Origin: Gemmatimonadaceae bacterium
GTDB lineage: Bacteria > Gemmatimonadota > Gemmatimonadetes > Gemmatimonadales > Gemmatimonadaceae
Length of the DNA stretch: 64,000 bases
Direction of reading: 5' to 3'
NCBI GenBank assembly: GCA_020846935.1
Contig: JADLCY010000011.1
Coordinates: 186,001 to 250,000, forward strand
Part shown: positions 1 through 8,136 of the stretch, piece after piece
Layout: each line of letters begins with the position of its first letter
How positions within the stretch are numbered: the stretch's first letter is position 1
Translations under genes and position numbers: made by a program
The notes under the pieces: generated by a model
What the model was told of the DNA's origin: nothing
The model's database searches: none
The model's input: only the letters and a program-made list of their open reading frames with translations

Positions 1-408
1 GTCGCCGGGGAGCCCTACGAGGCGCTTCACGAAGTTCTTGGACGGATCGGGCGGCCACTTGAAGACGATCACGTCCCCGCGCTGCGGCTGCCGGATGGCT
101 GGGAGACGCTTGCCGCCGACTGGCAGCTCGGCGCCGTACACAAGCTTGTTCACGAGGAGAAAATCGCCAACGCGCAGCGTGCTTTCCATGGAACCGCTCG
201 GGATCTTGAACGCCTCCATGATGAACACGTGGAGGAACAGGAACAGGAAGAGCGCCACGCTCAGCGAACGGGCCCACTCCCACAGGAACGCCGCCGGCTG
301 GATGCGTGGCTGGTTGACGCGAGCCAGCGCGTCGGCACGCTGCTCGGCGGTGATATCGATCGCCGGCCCTTCGGCCGTGGGTTTGACGGGGCTCACGACC
401 TCGCTCAT
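1..408 (-). CDS. lepB: Signal peptidase I (N-terminal part; runs off the window)
   Basis: Leader peptidase that cleaves signal peptides from exported proteins at the outer face of the inner membrane. About 136 N-terminal residues are visible. A cytoplasmic lead of about 45 residues precedes one membrane segment (about residues 46-65). The serine motif IPSGSM follows, with the expected nucleophile at Ser73. The box-D motif FVKRLVGLPGD, carrying the general-base lysine, lies at the very edge of the window. The C-terminal part is missing only because the window ends. The ATG at 408-406 overlaps the TGA of the upstream 121-residue gene (ATGA), so the two are probably translationally coupled. Confidence 0.93.
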   Translation of the reverse strand, partial: MSEVVSPVKPTAEGPAIDITAEQRADALARVNQPRIQPAAFLWEWARSLSVALFLFLFLHVFIMEAFKIPSGSMESTLRVGDFLLVNKLVYGAELPVGGKRLPAIRQPQRGDVIVFKWPPDPSKNFVKRLVGLPGD

Positions 409-770
409 GCGCGGGCTCCGAGCACGATGCGCGCGCCGATCGCCTCGGCGGCCGCACGGATCGCGTCCAGGGTCGCGCCGCTGGCTCGCGCCACGAGAAC
501 ATGGTGTCGACCTTCGCTCGCGACGGCGACGTCCTCGAGCGTCACGCCAGGCATGGCCGCCTTGAGACGGGAGGCGACGTCGGGCATGCTCTCGGCGCTG
601 ACCACGACCGTCTGGTCCGTGGCGGGTGCGGGCGGGATGTCGCGTTCCGCCAGCGCCCCGACCACGCGGTCCACCACCGAGGCAATGAGCGCATCGCGAC
701 CGTGCCGGTGCGCGACCCTCTCGGTCACGCGCCGGATCAACTCGTCACGCTCGGCGGAAGACAGCACCAT
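405..770 (-). CDS. Unknown 121-residue protein, possible ferredoxin-like fold
   Basis: I do not recognise this protein. The first ~45 residues look helical and charged (an SSAERDELIRRVTERV-type start). Residues ~50-121 alternate strand-helix-strand-strand-helix-strand (TVVVSAE, a helix, VTLEDVAVASEG, HHVLVARASG, a helix, ARIVLGA), a pattern typical of ferredoxin-like or ACT-like small domains. No metal-binding cysteines, signal peptide or membrane segment are visible. It lies between an aldehyde dehydrogenase (83 bases upstream) and lepB (4-base ATGA overlap), so the three may form one transcript. The domain suggestion rests on pattern only and no function is proposed. Confidence 0.7.
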   Translation of the reverse strand: MVLSSAERDELIRRVTERVAHRHGRDALIASVVDRVVGALAERDIPPAPATDQTVVVSAESMPDVASRLKAAMPGVTLEDVAVASEGRHHVLVARASGATLDAIRAAAEAIGARIVLGARA

Positions 771-852
771 CGTCGTCGGAATTAATGCGCCCTCCGAGAG
801 GGACGGTAGGGAGTCTCAACCGGCGCGGCGTGCCGTGCGCGGCGACCGTCGA

Positions 853-2340
853 TCATGCGTCGTACGTGTCGATCTGTGCCCGCTGCAGACTGCCGGAGTA
901 GTCCACGTAACACACCTTGGTTTCCGAGTAGAACTCGTACACCTCCCAGCCCCCTTCGCGGTGCCCATTGCCCGTCTGCTTCACGCCGCCGAACGGCAGG
1001 TGCGCCTCGGCACCGATCGTCGGTGCGTTGACGTATGTGATCCCGTTGTCCAGCTCCGCGAGCGCGCGGAAGGAGTGCAGGACACTCGTCGTGTACACCG
1101 ATGACGACAATCCGTAGCGCACCCCGTTGTTGACGGTAAACGCCTCCTCGGCGTTGGACACCCGAACCACGGAAAGCAGGGGTCCGAAGATTTCTTCCTG
1201 CTCCAGGCGCGACCCGGCCTTGACGTCGGTGAAGATCGTCGGCTCGAAGAACCATCCGTGAGCGAGGTCACCCGCGGTCGCCCGTGCACCACCTGTCACC
1301 AGCCGCGCGCCTTCCCCGCGGCCGATCTCCACATATCGCTCCACCTTGCGTAGCGCCTCCTCGTGAATGAGGGGCCCCACATCGGTCCCCGTCCGTCGCC
1401 CGTCACCGAGGCGCAATCCCTTCACCCTGTCGACGAGCAGCCCGAGGAACTGGTCATGCACCGCGTCTTCCACGATCAGTCGACTCGTGGCCGTACAGCG
1501 CTGGCCCGTGGTCCCGAAGGCGCCCCACAACACGCCTTCCAGCGCCAGGCCGATGTCGGCGTCCCTCAACACGATCTGCGCGTTCTTGCCGCCCATTTCG
1601 AGGGACAACCGCTTGTGGAGCCTCCCGCAGGTCTCCCCGACCTTCGACCCCGTTTCGGTCGAACCTGTGAACGAGATCACAGGAATCGCGGGATGCGCAA
1701 CCATCGCGGCGCCGACGGGATCCCCAAAGCCGTGCACCAGCTGGATCACCTTGGGCGGCAGCCCCGCCTCCAGCATGATCTCCACCAGCACGTGTCCGGT
1801 GTGCGGCACGTCTTCGGCCGGCTTGAAGACGCATGCGTTCCCGCAGACCAGCGCCGGGAACATCTTCCACGTGGGGATGGCCATCGGGAAGTTGAACGGC
1901 GTGATGATGCCGCAGACGCCGATCGGGCGGCGATAGGACATCGCCCACTTGTTGCGCAGCTCGCTCGGGACGGTGTAACCAAAGAGGCGACGCCCTTCCA
2001 CCGCGGCGTAGTACGCGGTGTCGATGCCTTCCTGCACATCGCCGCGCGTTTCGGCAAGCGGCTTGCCCATTTCGCGGGTCATAAGGTTCGCCAACTCTTC
2101 CTTGCGGGCCGACATCAGGTCGCCGACGCGCCGCAGCACGTCACCGCGCAACGGGGCGGGTGTGCGGCGCCACAGGTCGAACCCGCGGGTGGCGCTCGCA
2201 ACGGCGCGCTCCACGTCGGCGACGCCGGAGCGCGGAAACTCGCCGATGAGGTCGCGATGATCGGCTGGGTTGCGATTCTCGAAGTACGCACCCGTCGAGG
2301 GGGCGACCCATTGTCCGGCGATGAAGTTCTGATATGGCAT
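853..2340 (-). CDS. NAD(P)-dependent aldehyde dehydrogenase
   Basis: Oxidises an aldehyde to the acid with NAD(P)+; the substrate cannot be read from the sequence. At 495 residues it is full length for the family. The Rossmann-side motif TPFNFP places the oxyanion Asn at 150, the general-base Glu is at 248 in LSLEMGGKN, and the nucleophilic Cys is at 282 in GQRCTATSR. FTGSTETG (about 224-231) is the cofactor-loop signature. The C-terminal end (VCYVDYSGSLQRAQ) resembles semialdehyde dehydrogenases acting on amino-acid or sugar catabolites, which is only a hint. The ATG at 2340 is the natural start. A second, unrelated-looking paralogue lies at 26122-27504. Confidence 0.93.
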   Translation of the reverse strand: MPYQNFIAGQWVAPSTGAYFENRNPADHRDLIGEFPRSGVADVERAVASATRGFDLWRRTPAPLRGDVLRRVGDLMSARKEELANLMTREMGKPLAETRGDVQEGIDTAYYAAVEGRRLFGYTVPSELRNKWAMSYRRPIGVCGIITPFNFPMAIPTWKMFPALVCGNACVFKPAEDVPHTGHVLVEIMLEAGLPPKVIQLVHGFGDPVGAAMVAHPAIPVISFTGSTETGSKVGETCGRLHKRLSLEMGGKNAQIVLRDADIGLALEGVLWGAFGTTGQRCTATSRLIVEDAVHDQFLGLLVDRVKGLRLGDGRRTGTDVGPLIHEEALRKVERYVEIGRGEGARLVTGGARATAGDLAHGWFFEPTIFTDVKAGSRLEQEEIFGPLLSVVRVSNAEEAFTVNNGVRYGLSSSVYTTSVLHSFRALAELDNGITYVNAPTIGAEAHLPFGGVKQTGNGHREGGWEVYEFYSETKVCYVDYSGSLQRAQIDTYDA

Positions 2341-2436
2341 GACGTATGGGACCAGGAAGGCAATGAACCCGGGCGAGTGCCACGGGACCGGTGAGGAGTC
2401 TATCCGGCCGCGCGGCTTACCGCGCCGTGGGGGCCG

Positions 2437-2877
2437 CTACTCACACAGCCATGCGGCGGGATGATCGGCGCTGGGAATCGCGTACCCAATGCGCGGCAGC
2501 ACCTGGTTGGCGGCGAGCAGGGCGCCCCACAACACGAGCGCCAGCGACAGGAGGTGGCCGCGCCCCGATCGGTGTCGCCAGGTCCACACGGCGCTCCACG
2601 CGCCCGCGATGCTGATGAGGCCGGCCGAGGCGAGGTACCCCGCCAGCGGGAGCCCGCAGCGCGCTCCATACGGCCAGAACATGATTCCGACCCCAAGGGC
2701 CGAAGCGATCACCAGCCGCAACATGACGCCGAGCGTCGACGTGCCGGCCTGCTTCTGCTCGGCGACCGCTTTGGCCGCCGGCGTCGGGGCGCCCTTGGCC
2801 GGCAGGAGCGCTTCGTCGGAGATCGACTCCAGTTGGCGGTCGATCTTCTTCAGTTCGTCTTCCCAGTTCTTGCTCAC
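2437..2877 (-). CDS. Small membrane protein of unknown function
   Basis: This 146-residue protein is not recognised. A charged N-terminal ~45 residues (MSKNWEDELKKIDRQLESI) is followed by about three hydrophobic segments: roughly residues 48-70, 76-98 and 108-127. It has no signal peptide and should sit in the inner membrane with the charged head in the cytoplasm. Its ATG overlaps the TGA of the upstream sigma-54 regulator (ATGA at 2877-2874), so it is the last gene of the long minus-strand run. Co-translation with the regulator suggests a linked role, but nothing in the sequence shows what. Confidence 0.75.
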   Translation of the reverse strand: MSKNWEDELKKIDRQLESISDEALLPAKGAPTPAAKAVAEQKQAGTSTLGVMLRLVIASALGVGIMFWPYGARCGLPLAGYLASAGLISIAGAWSAVWTWRHRSGRGHLLSLALVLWGALLAANQVLPRIGYAIPSADHPAAWLCE

Positions 2878-4238
2878 GATTCCCGCTCCAGGCCGTGGCG
2901 CTCGATCTTCTTGTAGAGGTTCGATCGGGGCATGTCGATGCCGCGCGCGGTTTCGGACACGTTCCAGCTGTACGCCCGCAGTTTGTGCAGCAGGTAGGCG
3001 CGTTCCGCTGCGTCCTTGAACTCCTCGTATGTCGGGAGGTCGAGGAGTGCCCCCAGCGGTGATCCGTCAGCGGGCCGCGTGCCGGAGAGGCGACCGATGT
3101 CGGCCGCAGTGATGCGGGGGCCGGGCGCGAGGATGAGCGCCCGCTCGATCGCGTTGCGCAATTCGCGCACGTTGCCGGCCCATTCCATCTGTGAGAGGGC
3201 TTCCAGCGCCGACGCGTCCAGCGCGCGTGGCGAGGCGCCATCACGCGCAGCCAAAACGTTCACAAAGTGCTGGGCAAGCAGCGGGATGTCTTCCCGACGC
3301 TCGCGCAGCGGCGGCACATGCAGCGGAACGACGTTGAGTCGGTAGAAGAGATCCTCGCGAAACCGCCCGGCAGCAATCTCCGATTCGAGATTCTTGTTCG
3401 TCGCCGCGAGCACGCGCACATCCACCTGCACCCGCTTGCTCCCGCCGATGCGCGTGACTTCGCCGTCCTGCAGCACGCGCAATACCTTGGCCTGCGCGGC
3501 CAGGCTCATGTCGCCGATCTCATCGAGAAAGAGCGTGCCCCGATCCGCCTGTTCGAACTTCCCCGCACGGTCGGCCACCGCACCGGTGAACGAGCCCTTC
3601 ATGTGGCCAAACAGTTCGCTCTCGATCAGTTCCGAAGGGATCGCGGCGCAGTTCACCTCGATGAATGGCCGATTGGCGCGTGGTGACTCGCGATGAATGG
3701 CGCGCGCGACCAGTTCCTTGCCGGTGCCATTCTCTCCGGTGATCAGCACTCGCGCCGGTGTACCCGCCACTTTCTCGATGCGATCCAACAGCGCGCGGAT
3801 CGCGAACGAGCGGCCAACGATCTCGTAGCGCGACTCGATGGACGCCCGCAGCCGTGCGTTCTCCTCCTGGAGCGACAGGTGCTGCCCCAGGTTGCGCAGC
3901 AGCACGAGAATGCGATCGGTGTCGAGCGGCTTCTCCAGAATGTCGTAGGCGCCGAGCTGCGTGGCCTCGACCGCGGTCTGCAGCGTGGCGTGCCCGCTGA
4001 TCATCACGACCGTGGCGGCCGGATCCAGTTCCCGAAGCCGACGGAGTGCCTCGAGTCCGTCCATGCCCGCCATCTTCACGTCCATGAAGACGAGCTGCGG
4101 ACGCCACTTTTCGTAGGTGGCGATTCCGTCGGCGGCGGACGTGGCACTGCGGACCTCGTAGCCCTCGTATTCGAGCAGCTGCCCCAGGGCCGCGCGTACA
4201 CCCTGCTCGTCGTCAACGATGAGAATCCGCCGGCTCAT
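2874..4238 (-). CDS. NtrC-family sigma-54-dependent response regulator
   Basis: Phosphorylation-controlled activator of sigma-54 promoters, 454 residues, with all three classic domains. The receiver (1-120) has the acidic pocket at D9/D10, the phospho-acceptor D53 and K103. The AAA+ domain (about 138-370) has Walker A GENGTGKE (168-175), Walker B TLFLDEIGD, and the sigma-54 contact loop at 215-220 reading GSFTGA rather than the usual GAFTGA. The C-terminal Fis-type helix-turn-helix ends NLYKKIERHGLERES. No cognate histidine kinase is adjacent; the NtrY-like kinase at 29301-33263 is a candidate partner by type only. Start and stop overlap both neighbours by 4 bases. Confidence 0.95.
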   Translation of the reverse strand: MSRRILIVDDEQGVRAALGQLLEYEGYEVRSATSAADGIATYEKWRPQLVFMDVKMAGMDGLEALRRLRELDPAATVVMISGHATLQTAVEATQLGAYDILEKPLDTDRILVLLRNLGQHLSLQEENARLRASIESRYEIVGRSFAIRALLDRIEKVAGTPARVLITGENGTGKELVARAIHRESPRANRPFIEVNCAAIPSELIESELFGHMKGSFTGAVADRAGKFEQADRGTLFLDEIGDMSLAAQAKVLRVLQDGEVTRIGGSKRVQVDVRVLAATNKNLESEIAAGRFREDLFYRLNVVPLHVPPLRERREDIPLLAQHFVNVLAARDGASPRALDASALEALSQMEWAGNVRELRNAIERALILAPGPRITAADIGRLSGTRPADGSPLGALLDLPTYEEFKDAAERAYLLHKLRAYSWNVSETARGIDMPRSNLYKKIERHGLERES

Positions 4239-4882
4239 GGCGTGGACTTGTAGAGGATGACCCGACCTCGGGCGACGCGAATGTCGCCCACGTACGGGGG
4301 CAGTTCAAACGTAATCGTCCGCGTCGGGTCACCTGGAACGTCGCGCGAACCGCGATCGAGCTGTGCAATGAGCGCGCCGAGGAGTGGCCGCGGCACCTCG
4401 ATCCCGCCAACCGTCGCCGCGTCGACTACGAACGCTCCACGCCCGCGCGCCACCCCGCGCGGCCTGCCGGTGATGGTCACGGTCTGCCTGGCGGTGAGGA
4501 GCGCCTGGAGTGGCCCGAGCCCATCGACCGCACGCAGCGAACTGAGGTCGAGCGACGCGCGGATGCCCAGGGCGTCGCCAACCACCGACGCCTCGACATC
4601 CTGCACGCCAGGCGGTACGCGGCCACCCGTTGCGCCGAGGATCAGCGCGGCCACCTCACCCGGCGTGAGGGACGTGAACACCTCGCCCTCTCGCTGTTGC
4701 AGCGCTTCCACGCGGCGTCGGGCCGCCGGGGCCTCGTCAGGCGTGATCGGTACCCATGTCACCGGCGTACGAAGCGGTTTGCCCGTCACGCGCTCCCACC
4801 ACAGCTCGCGCGAGAGCCAGGCGCCGACGCCGAGGGCGAGCAGGACGACGAGACAGCCTATTTGCCGCAAGCAGCCTGACAT
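4235..4882 (-). CDS. Membrane-anchored or secreted protein of unknown function
   Basis: This 215-residue protein is not recognised. Residues ~8-24 (GCLVVLLALGVGAWL) form an uncleaved signal anchor or signal peptide. The remainder is soluble and probably faces the periplasm. It carries a segment of the type LTPGEVAALIL followed by alternating strands (ITGRPRGVARGRGAFVVD, TITFELPPYVGDIRVARGRVILY), giving the impression of a small beta-rich domain. It starts immediately after the thpR stop (4883) and its TGA overlaps the ATG of the NtrC-type regulator, so it belongs to the same transcript. Confidence 0.75.
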   Translation of the reverse strand: MSGCLRQIGCLVVLLALGVGAWLSRELWWERVTGKPLRTPVTWVPITPDEAPAARRRVEALQQREGEVFTSLTPGEVAALILGATGGRVPPGVQDVEASVVGDALGIRASLDLSSLRAVDGLGPLQALLTARQTVTITGRPRGVARGRGAFVVDAATVGGIEVPRPLLGALIAQLDRGSRDVPGDPTRTITFELPPYVGDIRVARGRVILYKSTP

Positions 4883-5449
4883 TCAGCGATCGATGAGTGG
4901 AATCGTGGACAGCACGTCGTAGTGTGACCCTGCGGCGCCGGGTCGACTGCGTACGAGCGCGACGTCCCGAACGCGCATGCGGAAGCGTACCCCCACCTCC
5001 GCCGCGCGTTGCACGAGCCTCGCACCCGCGCTGGGAGTCAGCGGTGCCTTCGCGCGAGCCAGCGTCACATGAGGTCGGAACGGGCGCGACTCGAGCGGCA
5101 CGCCAACGAGTGCCCCAACGCCATCGAGGTTCCCGGCCAGCCTTGCGAGCGACGGCGAAGCGTCCATGCCCAGCCATACGACGCGGGGTCGGCGGAGATT
5201 CGGGAACCCGCCAACGCCCTCGAACGACACGTCATGCGAGGCCACCGCTCGAACGGCGGCGGTCGCGGCCTCCACGAGTGCTGGCAGACGATCCTCCGGA
5301 ATCTCGCCGAGAAACTTGAGGGTCACGTGCAGCCGTTCCGCGGGAACCCACGCCAGTTCCGGCACGGACTCGCGCAACGCTGCGGTAGCGGACGCGATCT
5401 CCGCCTGGAGCGGCGGACCAGGCGTCAAACCAAAGAAGAGTCGCACCAC
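4883..5449 (-). CDS. thpR: RNA 2',3'-cyclic phosphodiesterase (2H superfamily)
   Basis: Two-histidine phosphoesterase of the LigT/ThpR family, which opens 2',3'-cyclic phosphates on RNA ends; the physiological substrate is usually unclear. At 188 residues the length is typical. The two catalytic motifs are visible as HVTLKFLGE (His41) and HVTLARAK (His127). The N-terminal MVRLFFGLTP is the family's usual first strand. The start at 5449 overlaps the end of the upstream small gene by 25 bases and the stop abuts the next gene, consistent with an operon. Confidence 0.93.
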   Translation of the reverse strand: MVRLFFGLTPGPPLQAEIASATAALRESVPELAWVPAERLHVTLKFLGEIPEDRLPALVEAATAAVRAVASHDVSFEGVGGFPNLRRPRVVWLGMDASPSLARLAGNLDGVGALVGVPLESRPFRPHVTLARAKAPLTPSAGARLVQRAAEVGVRFRMRVRDVALVRSRPGAAGSHYDVLSTIPLIDR

Positions 5450-5661
5450 GCTGCGCCGGCCGATGGGATCTCGACGGCCGCGTGCGTGAAGCCGTGCTGC
5501 CTGGCCAGCTCGATCAGGTGTCGTCGCGCAACGGCGTCGAGCGGAACGTAGCGTCCGGTCGGCAGGAGAACGGCCAGTGTGTCTCTCGCCTCCACGGACC
5601 AGGGCAAGCCGCGCGTCGCGAGGGCGACCTCGAGCGCCTTTGCGTGCTCAGGCATCGGCAT
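5425..5661 (-). CDS. Unknown 78-residue protein
   Basis: Small protein not recognised. The start is taken at the ATG at 5661-5659 (MPMPEHAKALEVAL), preceded by a GAAGGG-like ribosome site about 7 bases upstream; an ATG at 5655 is the alternative. The frame remains open further upstream, but that part overlaps larE. It overlaps the larE stop by about 14 bases and the thpR start by 25 bases, an arrangement hard to explain unless it is translated. The sequence is compact and mixed alpha/beta (ARDTLAVLLPTGRYVPLDAVARRHLIELARQHGF) and has no membrane segment. Confidence 0.6.
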   Translation of the reverse strand: MPMPEHAKALEVALATRGLPWSVEARDTLAVLLPTGRYVPLDAVARRHLIELARQHGFTHAAVEIPSAGAAWCDSSLV

Positions 5662-6502
5662 TGACCAGCCCTTCGAGCACGTTGAGGGATCCGGATCGGA
5701 ACCCGCGCACGTCGAGTGCCACACGCGCGAAGCCGGCGCCGGTGACCGCGGCGCGGACGCGCTCTGCGGCTGAAGGCCTCAGCCATCGATCCAGTTCGCT
5801 CGCCGACAGTTCAACCCGAGCGAGGTCACCGTGGTGCCGGACCCGAAGGTCACCCGTGACACCGATCTGACGCAGCGCATGTTCGGCGGCCTCGACCTGT
5901 CGCAGTCGCTCAGGCGTGACGGCCGTGTGGTACGGAATGCGCGACGACAGGCATGGCGAGGAGGGTTGCGACCACGTGGGCAGTCCGAGCGCGCGCGATC
6001 GCACGCGGATTTCGTGCTTGGTGAGCCCGACCTCGGCCAGCGGCGACCGCACGCCATGCGCGACGGCCGCGGCGGCACCGGGTCGGTAGTCGGCGCGGTC
6101 GTCGGCGTTGGTGCCATCGATCACCACCGCCAGCCCGCGCGCCCGCGCGATCGGGACGAGGACGCTCCAGAGTTCACCCTTGCAGAAGAAGCAGCGGTTC
6201 ACGGGATTGGCCGCGTACCGCGGGTCGTTCATCTCGTGCGTGTCGACCTCCAGCAATGGCAGCGCGATGGCGCGCGCGACGTCGCGCGCCGCGGCCCACT
6301 GCGCCTCGGGATACGACGCCGAGCGACCGACGACGGCCAGAACCCGTGCGCTGCCTAACGTTTCCACTGCCACGGCCGCGAGGTACGCCGAGTCAACGCC
6401 GCCACTGAACCCGACCAGTACCGACCCGGCGTCGCGCAGCCAAGCGCGCAGGGCCGCTTCCCGTGGCGTGACATCCGCGTCGACGGTGGATAGTGGGCTC
6501 AT
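5648..6502 (-). CDS. larE: ATP-dependent sacrificial sulfur transferase LarE
   Basis: PP-loop enzyme that builds the thioamides of the nickel-pincer nucleotide cofactor of lactate racemase-type enzymes. It adenylates a precursor and donates sulfur from its own cysteine or an iron-sulfur cluster. The protein has 284 residues. The PP-loop GFSGGVDS is at 31-38, CFFC at 104-107, and Cys184 in PCLSSR aligns with the sacrificial cysteine of the Lactobacillus enzyme. The start is the ATG at 6502, 8 bases after the comM stop; the frame is open further upstream, but that overlaps comM. No larB, larC or larA is present in this window. A CGTTAGGC octamer lies at 6353-6360, giving a rare TTA codon. Confidence 0.92.
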   Translation of the reverse strand: MSPLSTVDADVTPREAALRAWLRDAGSVLVGFSGGVDSAYLAAVAVETLGSARVLAVVGRSASYPEAQWAAARDVARAIALPLLEVDTHEMNDPRYAANPVNRCFFCKGELWSVLVPIARARGLAVVIDGTNADDRADYRPGAAAAVAHGVRSPLAEVGLTKHEIRVRSRALGLPTWSQPSSPCLSSRIPYHTAVTPERLRQVEAAEHALRQIGVTGDLRVRHHGDLARVELSASELDRWLRPSAAERVRAAVTGAGFARVALDVRGFRSGSLNVLEGLVNADA

Positions 6503-6510
6503 GCCGCAAG

Positions 6511-8052
6511 CTAGGCGCGCTCCGCGGGCGGCGGCACCCGCGCGGGCGCCCGAAAGAAGATCGCCTCGGCCACGTGCGCCCGGGTGAGGCCATCGGCGCT
6601 CTCGAGGTCGGCGATCGTGCGGGCGACGCGGAGTACGCGGTGGTACCCCCGCGCCGAGTACCCTGCGCGCTCCGCTGCCTGCACGAGGAACGTCCGCGCG
6701 GCTGGCTCGATCGGTGTATGTACGTCGAGCCAGCGCCCGCTCGCCTGCGCGTTGCAGCGTACGCCGCGCTGCGTCGCGAAGCGTTGGCGCTGACGCTCGC
6801 GCGCGCAAACCACACGCGCGCGCACCTCAGCCGAGCCGGCGCCGGCCGGCTGCGAGGGGAGGTCCTGCAGCGCGACGGCGGGTACGTGGACCGTCATGTC
6901 GATGCGATCGGCAAGTGGCCCGGAGACGCGCGCGCGGTGCTTTTCAACGTCGGCCGCCGAACACGCGCAGGCGCGCCGTGCATCGCCGGCAAAGCCGCAG
7001 GGGCACGGGTTCATCGCTCCGATCAGCGCGAACTGCGCCGGGAACTCCACGGACTGCTGCGCACGTGAGATCACCACCTTGCCGTCTTCCATCGGTTGGC
7101 GGAGCGCATCGAGCCGAGCGCGCGGCATTTCCTGCAGCTCATCGAGGAAGAGGACGCCGTGGTGAGCGAGTGATACTTCGCCAGGCCGTGGCGTGCTGCC
7201 TCCGCCGATGAGCGCGGCGACAGAAAGCGAGTGGTGGGGTGCGCGAAAGGGGCGCAGCACGTCGCGCAGCGAACTCGAAGCGATGAGGCCGGCCACCGAG
7301 TGCACGGCAAGCACTTCCAGCGCCTCGGGGTCGGCGAGTGGAGGGAGTATTGATGGCAGGCGACGGGCGAGCATGGTCTTTCCCGCCCCGGGCGGCCCCA
7401 CCAGCAGCAGCGCGTGCCCTCCGGCGGCGGCGACTTCGAGGGCGCGCTTGGCGGTCTCCTGACCGGCGACATCGGCCAGGTCTGCGTGCGACGGCGGCGC
7501 GTCGTCCAGAACCTCGGGGACCGCGACCTCGCATGGAACGCCGGCGCGCAGACAGCGCACGAGGTCACGCAACGTCGGCGGCGTCCACAGGTCGAGGCCC
7601 TCGACGAGGCGCGCCTCGCGCGCGTTCGCCGGTGGCACGACGAGTGGACGCGCGGGGAGCTCACGGGCCGCGCGCATCGCCACCGGCAGGACGCCGCGCA
7701 CCGGTCGCAAGGCGCCGTCGAGCCCGAGTTCGCCTAACGCGATCACCCGGCGCAGCGGCTCGGGGTTGACCTGGCCGGTGGCCGCAAGCACGGCGAGCGC
7801 GATCGGCAGGTCGAATGCCGTACCGTCCTTGCGGATGTCGGCGGGCGCCAGGTTGATGGTGTAGCGTCGCGGCGGCAGCTCGAACCCCGAGTTGCCCAGG
7901 GCGGCGGAGACGCGCTCCCGCGCCTCCTTGATGGCGTTCGCGGCGAGGCCCACGATCGTCCACGAGGGAAGCCCCCGGGTCGCGTCGACCTCGACCATCA
8001 CCTCGTAGGCGTGCACGCCGAGGACGGCGGCGGATCGCACGGCGGCCAGCAT
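6511..8052 (-). CDS. comM: YifB/ComM family Mg-chelatase-like AAA+ ATPase
   Basis: Hexameric helicase-like AAA+ protein. In naturally transformable bacteria ComM promotes branch migration of incoming single-stranded DNA. It has 513 residues, full length. The N-terminal Lon-protease-like fold (1-170) shows the YTINLAPADIRKDG signature. Walker A GPPGAGKT is at 219-226, Walker B LFLDELQE at about 301-308, and the MNPCPCG motif is followed by CACSAADVEKHRARVSGPLADRID. The ATG at 8052 starts the usual MLAAVRSAAVLGV. larE follows after 8 bases. It contains one CGTTAGGC octamer (7732-7739), in frame as Ala-Leu(TTA)-Gly. Confidence 0.95.
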   Translation of the reverse strand: MLAAVRSAAVLGVHAYEVMVEVDATRGLPSWTIVGLAANAIKEARERVSAALGNSGFELPPRRYTINLAPADIRKDGTAFDLPIALAVLAATGQVNPEPLRRVIALGELGLDGALRPVRGVLPVAMRAARELPARPLVVPPANAREARLVEGLDLWTPPTLRDLVRCLRAGVPCEVAVPEVLDDAPPSHADLADVAGQETAKRALEVAAAGGHALLLVGPPGAGKTMLARRLPSILPPLADPEALEVLAVHSVAGLIASSSLRDVLRPFRAPHHSLSVAALIGGGSTPRPGEVSLAHHGVLFLDELQEMPRARLDALRQPMEDGKVVISRAQQSVEFPAQFALIGAMNPCPCGFAGDARRACACSAADVEKHRARVSGPLADRIDMTVHVPAVALQDLPSQPAGAGSAEVRARVVCARERQRQRFATQRGVRCNAQASGRWLDVHTPIEPAARTFLVQAAERAGYSARGYHRVLRVARTIADLESADGLTRAHVAEAIFFRAPARVPPPAERA

Positions 8053-8136
8053 GTCCCCACATTCGCCGGGGGCGTGCCGAGCGGCGGCATCGTTCCGTCC
8101 CCGCTCGCATCGAAATCCTGCCCAGCGGCCGGTGGG

